NCBI GenBank assembly: GCA_902489955.1 | Contig: CABUBY010000017.1 | Location: 1-22,272, forward strand | Direction of reading: 5' to 3' | Length of the DNA stretch: 22,272 nucleotides | Origin: an uncultured Collinsella sp. | GTDB taxonomy: Bacteria; Actinomycetota; Coriobacteriia; Coriobacteriales; Coriobacteriaceae | Part shown: piece after piece, positions 16,073 through 22,183 of the stretch | How the letters are laid out: the number at the start of each line of letters is the position of its first letter | How positions within the stretch are numbered: position 1 is the first letter of the stretch | Notes under the pieces: generated by a model | What the model was told of the DNA's origin: nothing | Database searches by the model: none | What the model saw: only the letters and a program-made list of their open reading frames with translations | Program-made: the position numbers and the translations under genes

Positions 16073-16840
16073 TTACTGATAATCGACGACGTCGATCCAG
16101 TTCTTCAGGAACTCATCGTTCACGTTGCGCTTACGAGCGAGCTCGGAAGCGGCGACGATGCTCGTCCACTGACGCACGACCTGCATGGGCATGTCGGCAC
16201 GGTCGCAGTAGAGCTCCAGGTAGGCCTCGGCCTGGTCCTTGCTGTTGAGGGCAAAGAGCAGGTAGGTGGTGGCAACGTCGGCAGCAGGGGAGCCCTGGGT
16301 GGCGTGTGCCCAGTCGCACACATAGAGCTGGCCGTCGTCGCCGACGATGACGTTGGAGGGGTTGAAGTCGCCGTGGCAGACCTTGAACTCCTTGGTCATG
16401 CCGTCCAGACGCTCCTGAAGGTTGTAGCGCGTGGTGGCATTGAGCTGATCAAGGCTGTCGATCATGCGGGCGAACTTGTCGCGCTGACGGTTGAGCAGCG
16501 GGGAGGTGTAGCCGTGGATCTCGATCTGGAGGTCGACGAACATCTCGAGGTACTCACCAAAGCGCTGGGGCTCGGCAGTCATCTTCTCGGCAAGGGTGGT
16601 GCCCGGAACCTTCTCGGTCACGAGCGCCCAGCCGTTGGCGTTCTCGAGCTGGGAAACCTCGAGCGCCTTGGGGCTGCGGATGCCGCACTCATTGATGCGG
16701 GCAAGATTCAAAGCCTCGTTGAACACGTCGGAGACAGGCTTGGTCTCGTTAAAGACCTTGACAATCTTGTCGCCCAGGTCGTAAACGACCTTGTTGCCAC
16801 GGCGGACGAGCTCGGTCTTGGAATCGGGTAGCCCCCGCCG
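16073..16840 (-). CDS. Aminoglycoside phosphotransferase/choline kinase-like protein; start codon not found
   Basis: The open frame gives 255 residues from the first sense codon after an in-frame TAA (16841-16843). It contains HGDFNPSNVIVGDDG (catalytic loop) and CDWAHATQGSPAADVATTYL (metal-binding DxD-like segment), the marks of the APH/choline-kinase-like fold. Upstream, GNKVVYDLGDKIVKVF looks like the ATP-binding strands with the lysine. The only normal in-frame start is GTG at 16726, which would discard those strands. Between 16727 and 16840 no ATG, GTG or TTG occurs in frame, although the protein sequence stays convincing back to about 16831 (LPDSKTELVRRGNKVV). The substrate is unknown: small alcohols, sugars or antibiotics are possible. 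It begins only 18 bases after adhE and shares its strand and terminator. Confidence 0.7.
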   Translation of the reverse strand, partial: RRGLPDSKTELVRRGNKVVYDLGDKIVKVFNETKPVSDVFNEALNLARINECGIRSPKALEVSQLENANGWALVTEKVPGTTLAEKMTAEPQRFGEYLEMFVDLQIEIHGYTSPLLNRQRDKFARMIDSLDQLNATTRYNLQERLDGMTKEFKVCHGDFNPSNVIVGDDGQLYVCDWAHATQGSPAADVATTYLLFALNSKDQAEAYLELYCDRADMPMQVVRQWTSIVAASELARKRNVNDEFLKNWIDVVDYQ

Positions 16841-16858
16841 TTAAAAACCGTGCTAAAA

Positions 16859-19486
16859 CTAGCAGACGGCGTAATCCTGGGGCTCGCGGCCGTAGTAGGC
16901 GTCCAGGTAGAGCTCCTTGATCTCGCTCATGAGCGGGTAGCGCGGGTTCGCGCCGGTGCACTGGTCGTTGAATGCCTGCTCGGTCATCTCGTCGAGGGTG
17001 TCGAGGAAGTACTGCTCGTCAACACCGTAGTCGGCGATGGTCTTCTTGACGCCGATGAAGTCCTTGAGCTCCTCGAGCTTCGTGATGAAGTTCTCGAAGA
17101 CCTCCTTGTCGTCCTTGCCCTCGATGCCGCAGTACTTGGCCATCTCGGCGTAGTTGTGCAGCGCGTTGGGGTAAGGATACTGGGAGAAGGTACCCATCTT
17201 GACGGGAGCCTCGGCGGCGTTGTAGCGCATGACGCGGGTCAGGATGACGGCGTTTGCGAGGCCGTGGGGCAGGTGATGGAAAGCGCCGAGCTTGTGAGCC
17301 ATGGAGTGGTTGAGGCCCAGGAAGGCGTTGGCGAAGGCCATACCGGCCATGCAAGAGGCGTTGTGCATCTCCTCGCGGGCATGCGGGTCCTTGGCGCCGT
17401 TCGTGAAGCTGGAGGGCAGGTTCTCGAAGACGAGCTTAGCAGCGCGCTCGGAGAGGCCCTTGGTGTAGTCGGAAGCCATGATGGAGACGTAGGACTCGAT
17501 GGCGTGGGTCATGACGTCGATGCCGGAGGCAGCGGTCAGGCCGCGCGGGGCGGTCATGCAGTTGTCGGCGTCGACGATAGCCATGTTGGGGAGCAGCGCG
17601 TAGTCGGCGAGCGGCCACTTGATGCCGGTCTCCTTGTCGGTGATGATGGCGAACGGCGTGCACTCGGAGCCGGTACCCGAAGAGGTCGGGACGGCGACGA
17701 AGTAGGCCTTCTTGCCCATCTCGGGGAAGGTGAAGATACGCTTGCGGATGTCCATGAAGTCCATGGCCATGTCCTCAAACTTGCACTCGGGGTGTTCGTA
17801 CATCATCCACATGATCTTGCCGGCGTCCATAGCGGAGCCACCGCCGACGGCGATGATGACGTCCGGCTCAAAGAGAGCCATCTGCTTGGCGCCGCGACGT
17901 GCGCACTGCAGCGACGGATCGGGCTCGACGTCGTAGAAGCAGTCGTGGGCGATACCCATCTCGTCGAGCTTGGCCTCGATGGCGCGGGTGTTGCCATTCT
18001 TGAAGAGGAACTGGTCGGTGACGATGAAGGCGCGCTTCTTGCCCATGACGGTACCGAGCTCGTCGAGGGCGACGGGCGTGGAACCCTTCTTGAAGTAGAC
18101 CTTCTCGGGAGCGCGGAACCACAGCATGTTCTCACGGCGCTCGGCCACAGTCTTAACGTTGATCAAGTGCTTCACCCCAACGTTCTCGGAGACGGAGTTG
18201 CCGCCCCAGGAGCCGCAGCCCAGGGTCAGAGACGGCTTCATGCCAAAGTTGTACAGGTCACCGATGCCGCCGTGCGAGGACGGGGTGTTGATGACGATAC
18301 GGCAGGCCTTCATGACGTGCTCGAACAGGCTGATCTTCTCGGCCTGGGCGGGGTGCACGTACAGAGAGGCGGTGTGGCCCGGGCCACCGGCGAGCACCAG
18401 GTGCTCGGCCTTGTCGACGGCCTCCTGGAAGTCCTTGGCGTGATACATGGCCAGGACCGGGGAGAGCTTCTCGTGAGAGAACTCCTCCTTGGCGGGGTCG
18501 GTGGAGGTGACCTCGGCGATCAGGATCTTGGTCTTGGCGGGAACCTCGATGCCGGCGAGCTCGGCGATCTTGGCAGCGGCCATGCCGGGGATGCGGTGAT
18601 CGAGAGCGCCGTTCTTGAACATGGCGGCACGCAGGGCCTCCATCTCGGCACCCTGCTTGACGAAGTAGCAGCCGCGCTTCTGGAACTCGGCCTTGACCTG
18701 GTCATAGATGGTGTCGATGACGGTCACGGACTGCTCGGAAGCGCAGATCATGCCGTTGTCGAAGGTCTTGGAGTGGATGATGGAGTTGACGGCGAGCAGC
18801 ACGTCGGCGGTGTCGTCGATGACGACCGGGGTGTTACCGGCGCCAACGCCCAGGGCGGGCTTGCCCGAGGAGTAAGCAGCCTTGACCATGCCCGGGCCAC
18901 CGGTGGCGAGGATGATGTCGACGTCGCGCATGACCATGTTGGTCAGCTCGATGGAGGGGACATCGACCCAGCCGATGATGCCCTCGGGGGCGCCGGCCTT
19001 GACGGCGGCGTCAAGTACGAGCTTGGCGGCGGCGGGGTGCGGGGAGATGATGATGGCGTTGCGGGTCTTCAGGCTGATCAGCGTCTTGAAGATCGCGGTG
19101 GAAGTGGGGTTGGTCGTCGGGATGACGGCGCCCACGATGCCGATGGGCTCGGCGATCTTGGTGATGCCGTAAGCCTCGTCGCGCTCCAGGACACCACAGG
19201 TCTTGGTGTTCTTGTAAGCGTTATAGATGTACTCTGCGGCGTAGTGGTTCTTGATGACCTTGTCCTCAAGAACGCCGCGGCCGGTCTCCTCGATGGCCAT
19301 CTTCGCCAACGGGATACGAGCCTTGTTGGCGGCCATGGCGGCCTCATAGAAGATCTTGTCGACCTGCTCCTGCGTGTACGTAGCAAAAAGCGCCTGGGCC
19401 TCTCGCATCTGAGCGAGCTTAGCCTCAAGCGCCTCTACGTTGTCCACAATTGCGGGAGTAGTGTTTTCCGGTGACTTTTTCACCAT
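16859..19486 (-). CDS. adhE: Bifunctional acetaldehyde-CoA/alcohol dehydrogenase
   Basis: The product is 875 residues, the full fused length. The start is ATG at 19486 with AAGGAGA five bases upstream. Residues 1 to about 450 form the CoA-acylating aldehyde dehydrogenase, with nucleophile Cys248 (NGMICASEQS) and the cofactor-region motifs GAVIPTTNPTST and GVGAGNTPVVID. Residues about 455-875 form the iron-dependent alcohol dehydrogenase, with GGGSAMDAGK, SSGTGSE, and iron ligands Asp657, His661, His727 and His741. It converts acetyl-CoA to ethanol with two NADH and so regenerates NAD in fermentation; the enzyme forms filaments (spirosomes) in other species. No residue is missing. It is probably controlled by a LacI-type repressor at the upstream operators. 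Confidence 0.97.
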   Translation of the reverse strand: MVKKSPENTTPAIVDNVEALEAKLAQMREAQALFATYTQEQVDKIFYEAAMAANKARIPLAKMAIEETGRGVLEDKVIKNHYAAEYIYNAYKNTKTCGVLERDEAYGITKIAEPIGIVGAVIPTTNPTSTAIFKTLISLKTRNAIIISPHPAAAKLVLDAAVKAGAPEGIIGWVDVPSIELTNMVMRDVDIILATGGPGMVKAAYSSGKPALGVGAGNTPVVIDDTADVLLAVNSIIHSKTFDNGMICASEQSVTVIDTIYDQVKAEFQKRGCYFVKQGAEMEALRAAMFKNGALDHRIPGMAAAKIAELAGIEVPAKTKILIAEVTSTDPAKEEFSHEKLSPVLAMYHAKDFQEAVDKAEHLVLAGGPGHTASLYVHPAQAEKISLFEHVMKACRIVINTPSSHGGIGDLYNFGMKPSLTLGCGSWGGNSVSENVGVKHLINVKTVAERRENMLWFRAPEKVYFKKGSTPVALDELGTVMGKKRAFIVTDQFLFKNGNTRAIEAKLDEMGIAHDCFYDVEPDPSLQCARRGAKQMALFEPDVIIAVGGGSAMDAGKIMWMMYEHPECKFEDMAMDFMDIRKRIFTFPEMGKKAYFVAVPTSSGTGSECTPFAIITDKETGIKWPLADYALLPNMAIVDADNCMTAPRGLTAASGIDVMTHAIESYVSIMASDYTKGLSERAAKLVFENLPSSFTNGAKDPHAREEMHNASCMAGMAFANAFLGLNHSMAHKLGAFHHLPHGLANAVILTRVMRYNAAEAPVKMGTFSQYPYPNALHNYAEMAKYCGIEGKDDKEVFENFITKLEELKDFIGVKKTIADYGVDEQYFLDTLDEMTEQAFNDQCTGANPRYPLMSEIKELYLDAYYGREPQDYAVC

Positions 19487-19526
19487 TTGTGTCTCCTTGC
19501 GATCGGAGATTTACCCTACGCCTTGC

Positions 19527-19532
19527 ATGATA
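19527..19532 (-). promoter_or_regulatory. Second possible -10 element and small hairpin in the adhE leader
   Basis: On the minus strand TATCAT lies in TGCTATCATGC, identical to the rpsB -10 hexamer, and would give a very short leader. No -35 is seen. The same bases form the 6-base loop of a CTTGC/GCAAG hairpin (19522-19537), so the match may instead reflect an RNA structure. Confidence 0.25.
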
Positions 19533-19578
19533 GCAAGAAATTATTCGGCGAACGGTAAGATTCCTTTAAAAGGCACAC

Positions 19579-19590
19579 TAAAACGCTTCA
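19579..19590. promoter_or_regulatory. LacI-type operator, weaker copy
   Basis: TAAAACGCTTCA differs from the perfect palindrome at 19597-19608 at two positions and is spaced exactly 18 bases from it. It lies downstream of the predicted adhE transcription start. Two such sites on nearly the same DNA face suggest cooperative binding. Confidence 0.45.
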
Positions 19591-19596
19591 ATAAAC

Positions 19597-19608
19597 TGAA
19601 ACGTTTCA
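19597..19608. promoter_or_regulatory. LacI-type operator, perfect palindrome
   Basis: TGAAACGTTTCA is a perfect 12-bp palindrome with the central CG typical of LacI/GalR/CcpA-family operators. On the minus strand it begins directly after the predicted -10 of adhE, so a bound repressor would cover the start site. No regulator gene is in the window. Confidence 0.5.
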
Positions 19609-19614
19609 ACTATA
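19609..19614 (-). promoter_or_regulatory. Predicted -10 element of adhE
   Basis: TATAGT on the minus strand directly abuts the LacI-type palindrome. At 17 bases upstream the sequence is GCGGCA, a poor -35. The leader would be about 115 bases. The 263-bp mobile element starts about 30 bases further upstream. Confidence 0.4.
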
Positions 19615-19644
19615 ACTTTTAACTTTCCGTTTGCCGCATCGCCC

Positions 19645-19672
19645 CACTCATTGGGGACAGACTTATATGAGT
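19645..19672 (+). repeat. Left inverted repeat / REP-like hairpin
   Basis: This end reads CACTCATTGGGGACAGACTT, then continues to ATGAGT. It can fold alone by ACTCAT (19646-19651) pairing with ATGAGT (19667-19672). It matches the right end in reverse complement with one mismatch at 19666. Confidence 0.75.
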
Positions 19673-19879
19673 ATTTCAATGGGAAAACGGGGAGAACGGG
19701 GCACCTGTTTGACAATCGCTATTCGCGGGTCGCTGTCGAGTCGGACACGCAGGCGGTCCAGTTGCTCGATTATATCCATCTCAATCCTGTGAAAGGCGCG
19801 CTCGACTCGCTCGATGCGTACCGCTGGTCAAGCTTCAAGGCATATCAGCTGGGCTATGATTCCTTTGACATCTGCAAAC
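19673..19879 (+). pseudogene. C-terminal fragment of a REP-associated tyrosine transposase (Y1 type)
   Basis: The frame is open from 19651 across both inverted repeats. The meaningful part reads FNGKTGRTGHLFDNRYSRVA, then LLDYIHLNPVKGALDSLDAYRWSSFKAYQLGY, matching the family pattern GhlFxxRY...YIHlNPv..GL...Y.WSSy. Family members are about 200-300 residues; here roughly 70 recognisable residues remain. The N-terminal HUH histidines and the catalytic tyrosine are absent, so it cannot be active. Beyond the right repeat the frame reads into the rpmB terminator and is meaningless. It probably arose by internal deletion of a full RAYT gene. Confidence 0.75.
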
Positions 19880-19907
19880 ACTCATGTAAGTCTGTCCCCA
19901 ATGAGTG
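19880..19907 (-). repeat. Right inverted repeat / REP-like hairpin
   Basis: This is the reverse-complement partner of 19645-19672. ACTCAT (19880-19885) can pair with ATGAGT (19901-19906), giving its own hairpin. It ends 1 base before the A tract that forms the U run of the rpmB terminator. Confidence 0.75.
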
Positions 19908-19908
19908 C

Positions 19909-19941
19909 AAAAAGGCGCCCTCCGTGGGGGAGGACGCCTTT
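19909..19941 (-). terminator. Intrinsic terminator of rpmB
   Basis: On the minus strand a 13-bp stem (AAAGGCGTCCTCC with its complement, one G-T wobble; arms 19929-19941 and 19911-19923) has a 5-base loop and is followed by a T run from 19913 down to 19909. It lies about 70 bases after the rpmB stop. Confidence 0.88.
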
Positions 19942-20009
19942 GGTAAGTTCTATATGAACGCGAGGTCTTTGACCCGGAGAGTCCGAGGTACTTGTTGGTA
20001 AGACCTTAT

Positions 20010-20198
20010 TTAGGAGCGCGCAACCTTGCCGGACTTGAGGCAGGTGGAGCAAACGTTCATCTTGCGACGGTGACCATCGACGACGACGTAAACGCGCTGG
20101 ATGTTGGGGCGGAACTTACGGTTGGTGACGCGGTGAGAGTGGCTGATGGAGCGACCGGCAACGGGGTGCTTACCGCAAACTTCGCAAACTTTGGACAT
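20010..20198 (-). CDS. rpmB: 50S ribosomal protein L28, zinc-binding (Cys4) form
   Basis: The product is 62 residues. ATG at 20198 lies seven bases after AAGGAGG (20206-20212). The frame is open further upstream to 20246, but the ribosome site fixes this start. The sequence SKVCEVCGKHPVAGRSISHSHRVTNRKFRPNIQRVYV is typical L28. Cys5, Cys8, Cys50 and Cys53 (two CxxC pairs) mark the zinc-ribbon 'C+' form; bacteria that carry a second, cysteine-free L28 often swap them under zinc shortage. It stands alone, with its own -10 and terminator, between the element and the pyr operon and on the opposite strand to the latter. Confidence 0.96.
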   Translation of the reverse strand: MSKVCEVCGKHPVAGRSISHSHRVTNRKFRPNIQRVYVVVDGHRRKMNVCSTCLKSGKVARS

Positions 20199-20252
20199 AA
20201 CTGACCCTCCTTGGGCGACAAACGAACATGTCGCGTTAACAAACAAGCCTGA

Positions 20253-20258
20253 ACTATA
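20253..20258 (-). promoter_or_regulatory. Predicted -10 element of rpmB
   Basis: TATAGT in GTGCTATAGTTC on the minus strand lies 55 bases before the rpmB start. The expected -35 position holds no good match. The leader of about 48 bases contains only the ribosome site. Confidence 0.4.
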
Positions 20259-20489
20259 GCACAGAAGCAGCTCCCTGTGCGTAATCTACACAGAGATATT
20301 CCTCTTTTGGCGATAGTGCTCACGCCACGGCCCTGGACGTAGATCCGATTTGCGTGCAGCAGAGGGGATTATGCCAGCTCGTGCGTGCGTTTTCAAGCTC
20401 GTCCCACAAATATATATAGGTTTATGGAGCGCCTGCGCCCGTTTACGGATTGTTCTGTATTTATGCTCGCAATTAAGCTCGAGGTTGGC
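20259..20489. other. Divergent intergenic region between rpmB and pyrR promoters
   Basis: This stretch has no convincing open frame, RNA gene or repeat. It includes an AT-rich patch (ATATATATA near 20409-20418). It should hold the upstream promoter parts for rpmB (minus) and pyrR (plus). Confidence 0.5.
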
Positions 20490-20495
20490 TACACT
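20490..20495 (+). promoter_or_regulatory. Predicted -10 element of the pyr operon
   Basis: TACACT in TTGGCTACACTATCC would start transcription near 20502, just at the first foldable segment of the leader. No good -35 is visible, so the placement relies on the -10 and on the leader that follows. Confidence 0.4.
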
Positions 20496-20497
20496 AT

Positions 20498-20610
20498 CCC
20501 TTGACCATTAAAGGGGTACGAGATACCCACATGGAATTACATAGCTGCCAAAGAGCAGCCCTTCCTGTGGGTGTCTGGTCCGCTTTAAGCGGTCGGGCAT
20601 CTATTTTTTT
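20498..20610 (+). promoter_or_regulatory. Transcription attenuator of the pyr operon (PyrR-type candidate)
   Basis: Mutually exclusive structures are readable. A long hairpin pairs GATACCCACA (20522-20531) with TGTGGGTGTC (20566-20575), then GGAA with TTCC, an asymmetric internal loop, and GCTGC/GCAGC closing a CAAAGA hexaloop (20549-20554). Its 3' strand is also the 5' strand of the terminator. A small upstream hairpin, GGGTA/TACCC (20514-20528), would in turn block the long hairpin. The pyrR gene 40 bases downstream makes PyrR, with UMP as co-effector, the likely ligand. The CAAAGA loop differs from the Bacillus hexaloop pattern CNGNGA at one base. Confidence 0.6.
20569..20610 (+). terminator. 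Conditional terminator in the pyr leader
   Basis: The arms 20569-20583 and 20589-20602 pair with several G-T wobbles, one mismatch and one bulge, capped by a CCGC/GCGG stem, then A and seven T. The imperfect stem with a perfect T run, placed before the first gene, fits an attenuator rather than an end-of-operon terminator. Confidence 0.7.
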
Positions 20611-20649
20611 GACTGTGTCAGCAGTCAAGACATGTGAGGAAGGAGATCG

Positions 20650-21234
20650 ATGGGCACGACTTCCCCCAAGGCGGTCATCATGGACGAGACCGCCGTCAAT
20701 CGAGCGATGACCCGCATCGCGCACGAGATTCTCGAGCGCAACGAGGGCTGTGAAGACCTCGCTCTGGTCGGCATCGTCACGCGCGGCGACCTTCTGGCAA
20801 AGAAGCTCGCCGAGGAGATCAAGGAGATCGAGGGCGTCGACGTTCCGCTCGGCAGCCTGGACATCAGCTTCTACCGCGATGACTATGCGACCAATTTCGC
20901 TCCCGCGATCCACGCTACCAACATTCCCTTCAGCGTCGACGGCAAGCGCGTCGTGCTGGTGGACGACATCCTGTATACGGGCCGTACTATCCGCGCCGCT
21001 CTGGACGCCGTTATGGACCTGGGCCGTCCGAGCCGCATCGAGCTGGCAGTTCTCGTTGACCGCGGTCACCGTGAGCTCCCCATCTCGCCGGACTTTGTCG
21101 GCAAGAACGTTCCCTCGTCACACGAGGAGAACGTGCACCTATATATGAAGGAAGTCGACGGCCGTACCGCTGTCGAGATCAACGACGTCGCGCCGGGTTC
21201 CCACGTGGGCTCCGCGCCGCTGGGAGGTGAGTAG
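20650..21234 (+). CDS. pyrR: Bifunctional pyr operon regulator / uracil phosphoribosyltransferase PyrR
   Basis: The product is 194 residues, starting at ATG 20650 after AAGGAGA. It belongs to the type I phosphoribosyltransferase family: the PRPP loop VVLVDDILYTGRT is at residues 101-113, with VGIVTRGDLLAKKLAEEI, SLDISFYRDDYATNF, and the PyrR-typical VDRGHRELPISPDFVGKNVPSS. PyrR binds leader RNA in a UMP-dependent way and represses the pyr genes, and has minor uracil phosphoribosyltransferase activity. The family is usually about 180 residues; the slight excess is a C-terminal tail (VAPGSHVGSAPLGGE). It heads the operon pyrR-pyrB-pyrC, and its end contains the ribosome site for pyrB. Confidence 0.97.
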   Translation: MGTTSPKAVIMDETAVNRAMTRIAHEILERNEGCEDLALVGIVTRGDLLAKKLAEEIKEIEGVDVPLGSLDISFYRDDYATNFAPAIHATNIPFSVDGKRVVLVDDILYTGRTIRAALDAVMDLGRPSRIELAVLVDRGHRELPISPDFVGKNVPSSHEENVHLYMKEVDGRTAVEINDVAPGSHVGSAPLGGE

Positions 21235-21238
21235 TACC

Positions 21239-22183
21239 GTGGCGTTCAACCATAAGCACCTGATCGACATTACCGAGTACTCCGAAGAGGACATCAAGCT
21301 CATCCTCGAGACCGCCAAGGCGTTCTCCGAGGTCAACGAGCGTGCGATCAAGAAGGTCCCCACGCTCAAGGGCAAGACCATCGTCAACATGTTCAACGAG
21401 CCCTCGACGCGTACCCGCAGCTCCTTCGAGCTTGCCGAGAAGCGTCTTTCGGCCGATAGCCTCAACTTTGGTGGCTCCTCGACCTCCACGGTCAAGGGCG
21501 AGAGCCTCGTCGACACCGTCGAGACCCTCAACGCCTATAAGATCGACTGCATCGTCGTGCGCGACAAGCACGCCGGTGCGCCCTATATCGTCACGCAGAA
21601 TTCGCCCGCGAGCGTCATCTGCGCCGGCGACGGCAAGCACAACCACCCCACGCAGGCCCTGCTGGACCTGTACACCATCTGGCAGCACAAGGGTGACTTC
21701 CATGGTCTGAAGGTCGCCGTTGTCGGCGATATCTCCCACTCCCGCGTGTGCGGCTCGCTGATCCCCGCCCTTAAGATCATGGGCTGCGAGACCTACGCCG
21801 TCGCTCCCGGCACGCTGCTGCCGCCGGCGCCCGAGGTCCTGGGCTGCGACCACGTGACGAGCGACCTCGATTCCGTCCTGCCCGAGCTGGACGTCGTCTA
21901 CATGCTGCGCGTGCAGCAGGAGCGCCTCGAGGGTGCCCCGTTCCCCACGATTCGTGAGTATCACAAGCTCTTCGGCCTGACCAAGGACCGCGAGAAGCTC
22001 ATGAAGCCCGATGCGATTATCTGCCACCCGGGCCCCATCAACCGCGGCGTCGAGTTCGACTCCTACATGGCCGACCACCCGCAACGCTCCGTCATCCTGG
22101 AGCAGGTCTACGCCGGCATCTGCGTGCGTATGGCTATCCTGTATCTGCTGCTTGGAGGTGCCGATAATGGCCTTGCTTCTTAA
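21239..22183 (+). CDS. pyrB: Aspartate carbamoyltransferase catalytic subunit
   Basis: The product is 314 residues from GTG 21239, eleven bases after GGAGG (21223-21227). GTG 21227 in the same frame overlaps that ribosome site and the pyrR stop, so it is less likely; it would add four residues. The carbamoyl-phosphate loop STRTR is at residues 56-60 (MFNEPSTRTRSSFE), followed by STVKGESLVDT, CAGDGKHNHPTQALLDLYT, and VYMLRVQQERLEG. It carries out the first committed step of pyrimidine synthesis. No pyrI regulatory subunit follows, so control is likely at the leader through PyrR. It overlaps pyrC by 17 bases. Confidence 0.96.
   Translation: MAFNHKHLIDITEYSEEDIKLILETAKAFSEVNERAIKKVPTLKGKTIVNMFNEPSTRTRSSFELAEKRLSADSLNFGGSSTSTVKGESLVDTVETLNAYKIDCIVVRDKHAGAPYIVTQNSPASVICAGDGKHNHPTQALLDLYTIWQHKGDFHGLKVAVVGDISHSRVCGSLIPALKIMGCETYAVAPGTLLPPAPEVLGCDHVTSDLDSVLPELDVVYMLRVQQERLEGAPFPTIREYHKLFGLTKDREKLMKPDAIICHPGPINRGVEFDSYMADHPQRSVILEQVYAGICVRMAILYLLLGGADNGLAS

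Larger units (their letters stand above)
19645..19907. mobile_element. 263-bp REPIN/MITE-like element with a transposase fragment
   Basis: A 28-bp inverted repeat with one mismatch (19645-19672 and 19880-19907) bounds this segment. Each end is itself an imperfect hairpin closed by ACTCAT/ATGAGT with GGGGACAGACTT inside, the layout of REP sequences in opposite orientation (a REPIN). The interior encodes part of a REP-associated tyrosine transposase (RAYT, IS200/IS605-like). No target duplication is seen, as expected for that family. It sits in the adhE-rpmB gap, about 30 bases upstream of the adhE -10 and 1 base from the A/T tract of the rpmB terminator. Confidence 0.7.

Noticed and set aside
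16850..19474. An 874-codon open frame on the plus strand, antisense to almost the whole of adhE
   Set aside because: The translation is dominated by Leu, Val, Gly, Asp and Glu, with no recognisable domain. It mirrors adhE codon by codon and arises from the strong codon bias of adhE, which avoids codons that give stops on the other strand.
19908..20001. Continuation of the transposase-fragment frame beyond the right repeat
   Set aside because: These codons read through the rpmB terminator hairpin and match nothing; the frame is open by chance.
20501..20710. A 69-codon plus-strand frame across the pyr leader, as a possible leader peptide
   Set aside because: It starts at a TTG without a ribosome site, runs through the terminator T run and continues out of frame into pyrR. 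The RNA structures explain the region without translation.
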